The notes below the pieces were generated by a model. It had not been told where the DNA came from and made no database searches. It was given only the letters and a program-made list of their open reading frames with translations. The position numbers and the translations under genes are program-made. DNA of 64,000 bases from Nocardiopsis listeri NBRC 13360 (GTDB lineage: Bacteria > Actinomycetota > Actinomycetes > Streptosporangiales > Streptosporangiaceae), in NCBI RefSeq assembly GCF_001570765.1, contig NZ_BCSH01000002.1, positions 1 to 64,000 on the forward strand. The letters are read 5' to 3'. Of the stretch, positions 28,814-36,663 are shown in pieces. Position 1 is the stretch's first letter; the number at the start of each line of letters is the position of its first letter.

Positions 28814-29479
28814 ATGTTCGGTAGAAACGCCACCATGGTCGAACCCTCCCGCGCCCTTCCGGGCCGGGACACTCCGATCGAGCCGCCCTTCGGTCACACC
28901 GTCCTGGGCACCTCGCTGACCCCGCCCTACCCGCAGGGCAGCGAGATCGCCGACCTGGGCATGGGCTGTTTCTGGGGCGCCGAGCGCGTGTTCTGGCGGT
29001 TGGGGGCACAGGGCGGCGTCATCACCACCGCCGTGGGTTACGCCGGTGGCTACACGCCCAACCCCACCTACGAAGAGGTGTGCTCGGGTCTGACCGGTCA
29101 CACCGAGGCCGTGCGCGTGGTCTTCGACCCGAAGCTGATCTCCTACGAGGAGATCCTCAAGATCTTCTGGGAGGGTCACGACCCGACACAGGGTCTGCGC
29201 CAGGGCAACGACGTCGGCAGCCAGTACCGGTCGGCGATCTACTTCCACTCCGAGGCCCAGCGCAAGGCCGCAGAGGCCACCAGGGACGCCTTCCAGCCCG
29301 CCCTGACCCGGTCCGGCTACGGACCCATCACCACCGAGATCGCCCCGCTGGAGACGTTCTACTTCGCCGAGGACTACCACCAGCAGTATCTGTCCGACGC
29401 CAAGAACCCCAACGGTTACTGCGGCATCGGCGGAACCGGCGCCAGCTGCCCCATCGGTGTGGCCACCGCCGACGACTGA
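28814..29479 (+). CDS. msrA: Peptide-methionine (S)-S-oxide reductase MsrA
   Basis: This 221-residue enzyme reduces methionine-S-sulfoxide in proteins and protects against oxidative damage. The catalytic cysteine is C52 in G-C-F-W-G. The family motifs [18 protein letters not shown] and [12 protein letters not shown] are present, and two C-terminal cysteines (in Y-C-G and S-C-P) can act as resolving residues. About 45 residues precede the conserved core, as in other actinobacterial MsrA. A strong hairpin terminator follows. Confidence 0.95.
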   Translation: MFGRNATMVEPSRALPGRDTPIEPPFGHTVLGTSLTPPYPQGSEIADLGMGCFWGAERVFWRLGAQGGVITTAVGYAGGYTPNPTYEEVCSGLTGHTEAVRVVFDPKLISYEEILKIFWEGHDPTQGLRQGNDVGSQYRSAIYFHSEAQRKAAEATRDAFQPALTRSGYGPITTEIAPLETFYFAEDYHQQYLSDAKNPNGYCGIGGTGASCPIGVATADD

Positions 29480-29499
29480 TCCAGAGCCCGAGCGACGAA

Positions 29500-29530
29500 G
29501 GCCGGAGTGGAACCTTCCACTCCGGCCTTT
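29500..29530 (+). terminator. Terminator after msrA
   Basis: GGCCGGAGTGGAA (29500-29512) pairs perfectly with 29515-29527 and is followed by three T residues. The apparent two-base loop means the inner pairs will be open. It isolates msrA from the phosphotransferase gene. Confidence 0.8.
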
Positions 29531-29619
29531 CGCGTTTTCGCGGTCCCACCGGCCGGTGGGACGGGGTCGCCCGCGTGATCGCAGGCGAAAAACCCGGCGA
29601 CGTCGGCGATGGTTCCGGG

Positions 29620-29625
29620 GATACT
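29620..29625 (+). promoter_or_regulatory. -10 element of a leaderless promoter for the phosphotransferase gene
   Basis: GATACT lies eight bases before ATG 29634 and no Shine-Dalgarno sequence is present, so the mRNA is probably leaderless. Confidence 0.4.
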
Positions 29626-29633
29626 GGTCTCCC

Positions 29634-30380
29634 ATGGATGAGGTCGAAGTCGTCGTCGCCCACTCCGAACGTGCGACTCTGCGCGTCGGCGACGTGTTCC
29701 TGAAGGTGGACTCCGATCAGGCGCGCATCGACGCCGAGTTCGAGGCGATGTCCCTGGCGCCGGTTCCGACCCCCGAGGTTCTGTGGCGCAAGCCGCACGT
29801 GCTCGCGACCGCCGCACTCGCGGGGACGACGCTCGGGCGCCTTGGTGGGCCGTCGACCGGGTCGCCGGCGGCGTGGGCCGCGGCGGGCGCCGCCATCCGG
29901 AAGCTGCACGACGCGCCGCCGCCGTCCCGGACGGGACAGTCCGGCCGGAGCATCGTCGCGCTGGCGGCGGAACTCGACAACGAGTGTGAGCTGCTCGTGA
30001 CGAACGGTGTCCTGCCCGCCGGCCTGGTCACCCGTAATCGCCAGGTCGCCGATGCCGCACTCCGGCCGTGGACCCCGGCGTTCACGCACGGCGACCTACA
30101 GATCGCACACGTCTTCGTCGATGGTGATGAGGTCACGGGCATTATCGACTGGTCCGAGGCGGGCCAAGGCGATGCCCTGTACGACCTCGCGACCTTCACG
30201 CTCGGCCATGAGGAGCATCTCGACGACGTCATCGCCGGCTATGGCACCGACATCGACCTCGATGTGATCCATGCGTGGTGGTCGTTGCGAAGCCTGCTGA
30301 TAGTTCGCTGGTTGAGCGAGCACGGCTTCGACCCCTTCGCGCCGGGCAGCGAGGTAGACGTGCTGAGGGCCCGGATGTGA
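29634..30380 (+). CDS. Aminoglycoside phosphotransferase/choline kinase-like protein
   Basis: This 248-residue protein has a kinase-like fold of the APH family. The catalytic loop is F-T-H-G-D-L-Q-I-A-H-V-F near residue 152, and the magnesium-binding segment is G-I-I-D-W-S-E-A-G-Q-G-D-A-L-Y-D-L-A. The N-lobe is short but has a plausible F-L-K-V lysine near residue 24. Members phosphorylate small molecules ranging from aminoglycosides to sugars or metabolites, and the substrate cannot be inferred here. It stands alone between two terminators. Confidence 0.8.
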   Translation: MDEVEVVVAHSERATLRVGDVFLKVDSDQARIDAEFEAMSLAPVPTPEVLWRKPHVLATAALAGTTLGRLGGPSTGSPAAWAAAGAAIRKLHDAPPPSRTGQSGRSIVALAAELDNECELLVTNGVLPAGLVTRNRQVADAALRPWTPAFTHGDLQIAHVFVDGDEVTGIIDWSEAGQGDALYDLATFTLGHEEHLDDVIAGYGTDIDLDVIHAWWSLRSLLIVRWLSEHGFDPFAPGSEVDVLRARM

Positions 30381-30423
30381 GGCCGCGTGGGCGGAATCGA
30401 TGCGGCGGCGCGAGATCGCTCCC

Positions 30424-30456
30424 GCTCCGGCCCGGCGGTACACCCCGGGCCGGAGC
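30424..30456. terminator. Perfect 12-base hairpin between convergent genes
   Basis: GCTCCGGCCCGG (30424-30435) pairs exactly with 30445-30456 over a nine-base loop. It can serve the phosphotransferase gene on the plus strand and the MFS gene on the minus strand. Its last base coincides with the first base of the 62-base direct repeat. Confidence 0.75.
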
Positions 30457-30517
30457 CGTGCCCGGTGCGGCCTGTCAGGGACCGTGGGCTCGGATGATCA
30501 ACTCAGGAGGGTGATCA
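30456..30517. repeat. Direct repeat, copy A (62 bases)
   Basis: These 62 bases match 32871-32932 with only two mismatches (30474 and 30494). This copy lies between genes, just outside the MFS stop, and contains a displaced copy of the last 20 bases of the gene at 32913-33500. Confidence 0.9.
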
Positions 30518-30525
30518 TGGAGATA

Positions 30526-31746
30526 TCACTTTCCGGGCGGGGAAATGCGAAGCAGGAGAAGACCCACCGTCAGGAGCGCGCCGAACACGGCGGTGACAAG
30601 GAAACCGGTTGTACTGGACGTCGCACCGATCAGCGGTCCTAGGAGGAGGGGGGAGATGAACTGGCCGCCGAAGATCACGGTTCCCGACAGCGAGGCGGCC
30701 TGACCGCGCGATTCCGCCGGGGCCCGGTCATTGATCAGCACGGTCAGTGTCGGCAGGGACAGACCTTGCCCCACCCCCAGCAGTGCAGGGCCGACGAGGA
30801 GCAGCCAGGAGTGCTCCACCGTCCCTAGGACCAGGAACGCTCCGGTCCAGGCCAGGGCCGAGAGGCGCAGCAGCGCGCCGTAGCTCAGCTTCGACCGCAA
30901 GCGAGCGTAGGACAGCCCGGCCAGGGAGCCCACCGCGGCAGTGGTCACCACGGAGTAGAGCGACACCGCGACCGGTTGGTGGATGCCCAGGTCGGCCAGG
31001 CGCTGGGGAAGAAAGACCACTGTCGCGTAGAGGAAGACCGACGCCGTCGCCTGCAACAGGTAGAAGCCCACCAGGGTGGGGCTCTGCCGAAACAGCGCCC
31101 CTAGGCCGATTCTCCCGCGCTCGGCGGCGGGGGGAGGGGTGCGCGGCAACGCCCACAGCGCCACCAACCCCATCGGCAGGCCGACCAGGTACAGGGCGAA
31201 CGGTCCATGCCAGGAGAGCCCGCCCAACAGGCCCCCCAACAATGGCCATAGCAGACCGCCGACGCTGTTGGCGGAGGAACGCCATCCCATCACCCGGTCA
31301 CGTTCGGGTCCGGAGAACATTTGCAGCATCGCCACCGTCGTACCGGCGAACACCGCTGCGGCACCCAGGCCGAACACGATCCGACTCGCGATGAGCGTGG
31401 CATAGGTCGAGGTCAGCAGACCCGCACCACCCGCCACACCGTAGACGATCAGCCCGAGGGTCAGGGGCAGTCGCATCCCCCAACGGTCGATGAGGCGGCC
31501 GATGAGAGGGCTGGTGACGGCGATGACGGCAGCATGCGCTGCGATGACCATGCCGCCGGCCGTACCGCTGAGTCCCAGGTCGCCTCGGATCACCTCGATG
31601 ACAGGGGAGACGACCGAACCGGCCATAACGGCCAGGGTCGATGCCAGGAGGAGGACGACCAGCACCCCGCTGTGACGGCTCTGCGGTGCGTCGACCGGTG
31701 CGGATTGAAGGGGAGAGGTGTCGCCACTTGTCGGCCGCTGTTTCAT
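30526..31746 (-). CDS. MFS transporter (drug-efflux-like)
   Basis: This 406-residue protein has 12 predicted membrane helices in two halves. The signature G-R-L-I-D-R-W-G-M-R of the loop between helices 2 and 3 is present, followed by R-I-V-F-G-L-G-A-A-A. It resembles multidrug or metabolite exporters, but the substrate is unknown. I chose ATG 31746 (M-K-Q-R-P-T) rather than the longer upstream frame, which runs back into the oxidoreductase gene. It follows that gene by 31 bases, so the two form an operon, and both lie inside the direct-repeat-bracketed segment. Confidence 0.85.
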   Translation of the reverse strand: MKQRPTSGDTSPLQSAPVDAPQSRHSGVLVVLLLASTLAVMAGSVVSPVIEVIRGDLGLSGTAGGMVIAAHAAVIAVTSPLIGRLIDRWGMRLPLTLGLIVYGVAGGAGLLTSTYATLIASRIVFGLGAAAVFAGTTVAMLQMFSGPERDRVMGWRSSANSVGGLLWPLLGGLLGGLSWHGPFALYLVGLPMGLVALWALPRTPPPAAERGRIGLGALFRQSPTLVGFYLLQATASVFLYATVVFLPQRLADLGIHQPVAVSLYSVVTTAAVGSLAGLSYARLRSKLSYGALLRLSALAWTGAFLVLGTVEHSWLLLVGPALLGVGQGLSLPTLTVLINDRAPAESRGQAASLSGTVIFGGQFISPLLLGPLIGATSSTTGFLVTAVFGALLTVGLLLLRISPPGK

Positions 31747-31777
31747 GGGAAGTGGCCTCGATTCCAGGAGATTCAGG

Positions 31778-32692
31778 TCAGTCGAGCGTGAGGACGACCT
31801 TGCCGCGGCCATGGCCGGACTCGACGTCCCGGTGGGCGTCAGCGGCCTTTGCCAAGGGATAGGTGGCGCGGACGAGGATGCGTAGACCACCTTCGGTGTA
31901 CAGGTTCACAAGATCGGTGAGGCGTTCGGTGGAGCGCCGGCTCCCAATCCACAGCGTGCCGAGTTTCTCGGCGGCTTCCGGAGCGGCGATCGTGCCCACA
32001 CGATCAGGATCCTGGACGAGGTCCAAAGCGGCCTTCAGACCTGCCTCGTTCGCCGCGTCCAAAGCGGCGTCCACACCGTTCGGGGCCACGTCGCGGACCC
32101 GATCGGCCAATCCGTCGCCGTAGGTGAGCGGGATCGCTCCCAGCGACCGCAAGTAGTCGTGGTTGGCCTCGCTAGCGGTACCGATGACAGTGGCCCCGCA
32201 GCGCTGGGCCAACTGGATGGCGACCGTGCCCACGCCCCCCGCGGCACCGTTGATCAGGAAGGTTTCACCGGCCGTGACCCTGAGCGCCCCGACGGCGGTG
32301 TGGGCGGCTTGCCCGGCGCCGGAAAGGCTGCCGGCGATCTCCCACGGCACGGAGGCGGGTTTGGCGACGAGTTGGTTGGTGGGAACGACCGTGTATTGGG
32401 CGTAGGTCCCCTGTGTCCGGAATCCCAAGACCTGATCTCCGACGCGGAAGTCGGTCACACTTTGGCCCACCGCGTCGACGACCCCGGCGAATTCTCCGCC
32501 GGTCACGTGTGGAAATACGATCTTCAGTCCTGGTGGCCTACGGCGCCCGGATCGGATAGCGCAGTCAATGGGTTGCACTCCTGCGGCCAGCACTCGCACT
32601 CGAACCTCTCCAGGGGCGGCATCGGGTAGGGGGAGTTCCGTTTCCCTGAGTACCTCGGGTTCACCGAACTCCTGGAAAGCTGCTGCTTTCAT
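31778..32692 (-). CDS. Zinc-independent quinone oxidoreductase-like MDR protein
   Basis: This 304-residue medium-chain dehydrogenase/reductase has the GroES-like N-terminal domain and a Rossmann domain with A-A-G-G-V-G-T-V-A-I-Q-L-A near residue 150, which is the NADP(H)-binding loop. The zinc-binding cysteine/histidine set is absent, so it belongs to the quinone oxidoreductase/crotonyl-reductase-like branch. The likely role is reduction of quinones or enals. It is the first gene of a two-gene unit with the MFS exporter, suggesting a detoxification pair. Confidence 0.85.
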   Translation of the reverse strand: MKAAAFQEFGEPEVLRETELPLPDAAPGEVRVRVLAAGVQPIDCAIRSGRRRPPGLKIVFPHVTGGEFAGVVDAVGQSVTDFRVGDQVLGFRTQGTYAQYTVVPTNQLVAKPASVPWEIAGSLSGAGQAAHTAVGALRVTAGETFLINGAAGGVGTVAIQLAQRCGATVIGTASEANHDYLRSLGAIPLTYGDGLADRVRDVAPNGVDAALDAANEAGLKAALDLVQDPDRVGTIAAPEAAEKLGTLWIGSRRSTERLTDLVNLYTEGGLRILVRATYPLAKAADAHRDVESGHGRGKVVLTLD

Positions 32693-32870
32693 GACCTGTC
32701 CATTCCGGATAGTGGATGGCCCCTGCCCGGGTCGTGGGGGAGGGCCCTCGCATCACACTCTGGAACCTGAATCTCACTTGAGGTCAACTGTTTCGGCGAT
32801 CTCTTTCCACGTCCGCCACATACACCCTGGTCATACGACACACCTTTGTATGTGCCGTACGCATCAGTTC

Positions 32871-32932
32871 CCGTGCCCGGTGCGGCCTGCCAGGGACCGT
32901 GGGCTCGGCTGATCAACTCAGGAGGGTGATCA
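32871..32932. repeat. Direct repeat, copy B (62 bases)
   Basis: This copy matches 30456-30517 at 60 of 62 positions. Its right part (32913-32932) is the last 20 bases, including the stop, of the minus-strand Pro/Arg-rich gene. The two copies bracket 2353 bases containing the oxidoreductase and MFS genes. Confidence 0.9.
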
Positions 32933-33500
32933 GGGGTTGGGCGGCGGCGCCGGCGATGGCGGCCAGGGCGTAGCCGGTGATGAGGTGGCCGATTCGGCGG
33001 CGGGGTTTGCGGTGGCTCGCCGGGCGGCGGGGCCGGTCGGACCTGCGCGGGAGCGGCGGAGGAGGGGCCTGTTCTCGGCGGGGCCGCGGGATCGGTAGTG
33101 GCCTGGCGGGTTCGGCTTCTTCGGTGGGTTCGCGGGCCGGTTCCGGGGTGGGGGTTCGGTCGGGTACCTGGTCGTGCCACCAGGGGAGTGGTTGGGGTCG
33201 GTCGAGTTCTTCTGCTCGTCGGGCGGCGGCGAGGCGCATCCATTCGGGTAGGTCTCCGCGTTCGAGGCGGCGGCGTAGTCCGGGGGTGTCGGGCATGTGG
33301 GCCAGGAGGGCGCGTTCCCTGGGGGTGCGGCCCAGCGAGACCAACGGCGGGAGCCGATCAGGGGCCGGTTCGTGCCTCTGGTTGGGGGTATCGCGCGGAG
33401 CCGGGCGGGTGCCGGGGCGGTGTGGGGTGTGGTTGAAGCGTCGGCCTCGGGGTGCGTCCAGGACTCGGCGTAGGTCCATGGGGATGGTCGAGTTGCTCAT
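32913..33500 (-). CDS. Pro/Arg-rich protein with C-terminal membrane anchor, unknown function
   Basis: This 195-residue protein has a long hydrophilic, Pro- and Arg-rich region and a single hydrophobic C-terminal segment (G-Y-A-L-A-A-I-A-G-A-A-A near residues 177-188), so it may be tail-anchored. A short conserved-looking block (T-P-R-E-R-A-L-L-A-H-M-P-D-T-P-G-L-R-R-R-L) lies near residue 58. I recognise no domain. Its start overlaps the stop of the upstream ATPase gene by four bases. Pairs of this kind with GntR regulators recur in actinomycetes as regulatory clusters (from memory). Confidence 0.65.
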   Translation of the reverse strand: MSNSTIPMDLRRVLDAPRGRRFNHTPHRPGTRPAPRDTPNQRHEPAPDRLPPLVSLGRTPRERALLAHMPDTPGLRRRLERGDLPEWMRLAAARRAEELDRPQPLPWWHDQVPDRTPTPEPAREPTEEAEPARPLPIPRPRREQAPPPPLPRRSDRPRRPASHRKPRRRIGHLITGYALAAIAGAAAQPLITLLS

Positions 33501-34033
33501 CGCCCACCTCCGCAGACACAAGTGGTCGTAGCGGAGGCGGTGGGGTAGGTGAATTCGGCCCACAGCACGGTGCCCAGTACGGCGGGCAAGGTGGGGTCGG
33601 CCCAGCGTTGGGTGCCCCACTCGCTGGCCAGTTGGTGGATGAGCAGTAGCCCGCGTCCGGATTCGGCTTCCTCCCATTCCTCCACCGAACTTCGAACCGG
33701 CGGGCACACCGGGCGCGCGTCCAGGGGTCCGTCGTCGATGACCGACAGGCGCAGGGTGGTTTCGCGGCCCATCACGATGGGGGTGGAGAGCAGCCGGACC
33801 ACCGTTCCGCCGGGTCGCTGAGAGCGCGAGTGGGTGACGGCGTTGGCGAAGGCTTCGCCGGCGCACAATTCGATGTCCTCGGTCAGGGAACGCGGAACGC
33901 CGGTGAGGGCGGCCAGGTCGGAGCGCAGTTCCGCCCGGAAGCGAGTACAGGTGGAGCGGGTGCCGGGGTAGTGGCGGGCCTGCCAGCGCCGGCCCGGGTA
34001 GGCGGGGGTGGGGTTTTCAGGGACAATGGTCAT
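33497..34033 (-). CDS. Anti-sigma-factor-like ATP-binding protein (HATPase_c_2)
   Basis: This 178-residue single-domain GHKL ATPase resembles RsbW/SpoIIAB-like serine kinases that are abundant in actinomycetes. The N box is E-A-F-A-N-A-V-T-H-S near residue 60, the G1 box is V-I-D-D-G, and a G-R-G-L-L-L-I motif lies near residue 125. A C-terminal tail with two cysteines (C-V-C) is unusual. It probably regulates a sigma factor or a partner by binding or phosphorylation. It is divergent from the GntR gene and is translated together with the Pro/Arg-rich protein. Confidence 0.8.
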   Translation of the reverse strand: MTIVPENPTPAYPGRRWQARHYPGTRSTCTRFRAELRSDLAALTGVPRSLTEDIELCAGEAFANAVTHSRSQRPGGTVVRLLSTPIVMGRETTLRLSVIDDGPLDARPVCPPVRSSVEEWEEAESGRGLLLIHQLASEWGTQRWADPTLPAVLGTVLWAEFTYPTASATTTCVCGGGR

Positions 34034-34128
34034 GTCGGCAACTCCTGGTTAGAGGGTCGGTTGTCGGCCCGGCCCTGGCGGGTGTCGCTAGCACCTGCCG
34101 GGGCCTTTCTCATGGGCAAGGCCAAAGC

Positions 34129-34192
34129 TTGCATACTTGCTGACAAAGATGAGAGCACATTCCAAAGGCCTGTGCAATAAGTTTGTATGCAA
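34129..34192. promoter_or_regulatory. Candidate GntR operator pair between divergent genes
   Basis: TTGCATAC (34129-34136) and GTATGCAA (34185-34192) are exact inverted copies 48 bases apart. The right copy lies within the near-palindrome TTTGTATGCAAA (34182-34193). The spacing and position between the ATPase gene and gntR suggest autoregulation of both. Confidence 0.5.
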
Positions 34193-34205
34193 ACATGCAT
34201 GAGGC

Positions 34206-34211
34206 TAGAGT
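34206..34211 (+). promoter_or_regulatory. -10 element of a leaderless promoter for gntR
   Basis: TAGAGT lies seven bases before ATG 34219. The candidate operator sits just upstream, where a bound repressor would block RNA polymerase. Confidence 0.4.
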
Positions 34212-34218
34212 GGGTGCC

Positions 34219-34989
34219 ATGAGTGACGAGACCACTGACGCTCGCCCGCAGCAGGTGCGCATCGCCGATGACTTGCGTAATCAGATCCGGCGATCCGAGC
34301 TTGTGCCGGGGGACAAGCTCCCCACCCTTCACGTCTTGGCCGAGCGATACGACGTCAGCGTGATGGTGGCTCGCCGCTCGATGGACCTACTGCGCCAAGA
34401 AGGTCTTTTGATCAGCAAAAAGGGCAGTGGAACCTACGTCCGTGAGCCCAAATGGACGCGTCGATACGGGCTCCAGCGCTATAGCCGCTCCGTCTGGGGT
34501 GGACCGGACCCTCAGGGAGTGCTGCAAGCCGAAGGCTCTGATCAGGGCCAGAAGGTGGAGCAGGAGTCCGAGATCATCCAGACCATCGCCCCCGACTTCG
34601 TAGTGGAAAGGCTCCCGGACGTCTCGGACGGAGACCTCGTCCACGTGCGCAAGCGCGTCACGAAACTCGACGGAACCATCAACCAGTCCGTGGACAGCTA
34701 CTTCAGTACGGCGACCGCTGCGCGAGCTCCGGGGATTCTGGAGGGGGAAGGTCCGGGCGGGCACATCTGCGACATCGACCGGATCAGTACCGTCCAAGAG
34801 ATCCAGGAAGAGATCAGCGCGCGTATGCCTACGGGGCCGGAGGCGGGTCGGTTGAGGATCCCTCAAGGGACGCCGGTCTTCGAGGTGATCCGGACCTATC
34901 ACACCGAGGACGGTCCACTCGACGTGGCACACTTTCTGATCCGCGCCGACATGGCCGTTTTCGACTATCGCTTCCCGGTGCCGGACTGA
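34219..34989 (+). CDS. GntR family regulator with UTRA domain (HutC-like)
   Basis: This 256-residue regulator has an N-terminal winged helix-turn-helix (residues about 10-75; motif L-P-T-L-H-V-L-A-E-R-Y-D-V-S, ending G-S-G-T-Y-V). It has a C-terminal UTRA ligand-binding domain from about residue 115 to the end (E-V-I-R-T-Y-H-T-E-D-G-P-L-D-V-A). It belongs to the HutC subfamily, which responds to small metabolites. The start is ATG 34219, since an earlier frame start (TTG 34183) falls within the likely operator. It is divergent from the ATPase/membrane protein pair. Confidence 0.88.
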   Translation: MSDETTDARPQQVRIADDLRNQIRRSELVPGDKLPTLHVLAERYDVSVMVARRSMDLLRQEGLLISKKGSGTYVREPKWTRRYGLQRYSRSVWGGPDPQGVLQAEGSDQGQKVEQESEIIQTIAPDFVVERLPDVSDGDLVHVRKRVTKLDGTINQSVDSYFSTATAARAPGILEGEGPGGHICDIDRISTVQEIQEEISARMPTGPEAGRLRIPQGTPVFEVIRTYHTEDGPLDVAHFLIRADMAVFDYRFPVPD

Positions 34990-35223
34990 TCCCGCAGCAC
35001 CACCCGAGGCGCCGTCCTCGGTTCGGCCTCCTTGGCTCTTCGGTGTGAGCCGGTCATTCGAAGAGCCCACGGTCCCCGGCTCCGGGGCGTGCCGGGACGG
35101 TATTCGAAGAATTCACAGAGGGTGTCGATGGCCAGGTCAGGCGGTGTACGTTGGCGTTCGGGTGACATGGATCGAACCAGACTCGGGTTGAATTCCGATA
35201 TAACGAACTGGTATCGGTAGGGT

Positions 35224-36315
35224 GTGCGAGTAGAGACAGCCTCCGCCGGGAGACAGGCGCCCTCACAGTCCTCCTCGTCCACTTCGTGGATGGGGTTCGC
35301 CCGTGTGGCCGCGATGGCGGCGGTCATCGGCGTGCACGCCTACTCACCACTGGTGAGTACGGTCTACGCCGAACTCGGCGGCTACACGTGGTGGTCCGCC
35401 AACCTCCTGGACGCGGGCACGCGCTGGTGCGTCGCGGTGTTCGTGATGATCAGCGGTGCGCTGTTGCTGCGCCCGCGCGATGAGAGCGTGGGCACCTTCT
35501 ACCGCAAAAGATGGGCCAAGATCGGCATCCCGCTCGTGGCCTGGACCGCCATCTACCTGGTCTGGCAGTACTGGCGGGACGACCTCGGCACACCCGACGC
35601 CGCGACACAGGCGGCCTCGGGAGCCCCTTCGATCCACCTGTACTTCCTGTACGTCATCGCCGGTCTCTACCTGTTCACCCCGTTCTTCCGGACGGTGGTC
35701 GCGCACAGTTCGCGTACCGCGCTGTGGTGGTTCGCCGGGGCATCGTTCGGGGTGGGCGTCTTCGACCAGATCCTGTCCCTGATCGACGGGGCGGGCGGTG
35801 TGAGCGCCGCCACCCGGTTCCTGCCGTTCCTCGGCTACTACCTGGTGGGATGGCTGCTACTGACCACCGAGAACAGTCCCCGGACCACCCGGTTCGGGAT
35901 CGCCGCGCTCACCCTGGGTGTGGCGAGCACGGCCCTGGGCGCGGGCGCCGCCGCGCACGTGGAAGGGGAATGGGGCGCGGGCGGCGAGTACTTCTACGCC
36001 TTCCTGTCCCCGCCGATGATCGTCGCCGGAATCGGCGCCTACCTGACGCTGCGCGCCGCCGGCGAGCGCCTGGCCGTGGCGGAGAACCCGGCGGCCCTGG
36101 CCACGAAGAACGTCGTTCGCGTGGTCTCCGGACTGAGCTTCGGCGTCTACCTCGTGCACGTCATGGTGATGTACACGCTGCGCGACCTGGGCGGCATGCC
36201 GGAGGGCTACCCGGCGCTGTTCGCGGCGGCCGGGTACGCCGTGGCGACCGCCGTGATCAGCCTGATCCTGGTGGCCCTCGTCCAGCGCATCCCGCTCGTG
36301 CGCACCATCGTCTGA
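35224..36315 (+). CDS. Acyltransferase 3 family membrane protein
   Basis: This 363-residue protein has about ten membrane helices and the fold of the acyltransferase-3/OafA family, which transfers acetyl or related groups to sugars, peptidoglycan or exported polymers. The family histidine is in V-I-G-V-H-A-Y, followed by a conserved R-K-R-W-A-K-I-G-I-P-L region and F-L-Y-V-I-A-G-L-Y-L-F-T-P. The start is uncertain between GTG 35224 and ATG 35287. It has no functional partner nearby. Confidence 0.8.
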   Translation: MRVETASAGRQAPSQSSSSTSWMGFARVAAMAAVIGVHAYSPLVSTVYAELGGYTWWSANLLDAGTRWCVAVFVMISGALLLRPRDESVGTFYRKRWAKIGIPLVAWTAIYLVWQYWRDDLGTPDAATQAASGAPSIHLYFLYVIAGLYLFTPFFRTVVAHSSRTALWWFAGASFGVGVFDQILSLIDGAGGVSAATRFLPFLGYYLVGWLLLTTENSPRTTRFGIAALTLGVASTALGAGAAAHVEGEWGAGGEYFYAFLSPPMIVAGIGAYLTLRAAGERLAVAENPAALATKNVVRVVSGLSFGVYLVHVMVMYTLRDLGGMPEGYPALFAAAGYAVATAVISLILVALVQRIPLVRTIV

Positions 36316-36394
36316 TCCGCGCCCCTTGGGCCGGCACCGCACGGGGGCGAGAGCGGAGTCGGGGACCGGACGGGATGTCGCGAAGGTCCCTTGG

Positions 36395-36590
36395 TAGGCT
36401 GCGATGGCCAGTCGTACCACTCAGGTGGTCAGGGAATCCGGTGCGAATCCGGAACTGACGCGCAGCGGTGTGGGGGACGAACGGGGCATCGACGCCACTA
36501 GGACACGGGCGCACGGACGAGGACGTTCGGACGCACCGGCCCGGGAAGGCGCCCCGCTCGGACGAACCCGAGTCCGAAGACCTGCTGGTC
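36395..36590 (+). promoter_or_regulatory. Cobalamin riboswitch 1 (upstream of btuFCD)
   Basis: The gene-free 36316-36663 interval (348 bases) is mostly this riboswitch. The conserved B12 core starts at GGGAATCCGGTG (36432) and continues through GAATCCGG and ACTGACGCGCAGCGGTG to 36470. A 3' segment with GGGAAGGCGCC and CCGAGTCCGAAGACCTGC closes the structure near 36590. It regulates uptake genes downstream by binding adenosylcobalamin. It closely resembles riboswitch 4. Confidence 0.9.
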
Positions 36591-36663
36591 GCTTCGCGCC
36601 GAGCGCGCGGAGGCGCATCCATGCCAGGCTCCGCGTCCGAGCCCCGACATTCGAGGCACCCCT

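Noticed and set aside
27791..29635. A 614-codon minus-strand frame continuing rarD through msrA
   Set aside because: Similarity to RarD begins at GTG 28744; the rest is a shadow of msrA and its terminator.
34030..34332. A 100-residue minus-strand ORF upstream of the ATPase gene
   Set aside because: It lies antisense to the start of gntR and covers the divergent promoter region; no family likeness or ribosome site.
36421..36663. Short ORFs between the acyltransferase gene and btuF
   Set aside because: They run through the conserved cobalamin riboswitch core, so the interval is a regulatory RNA.
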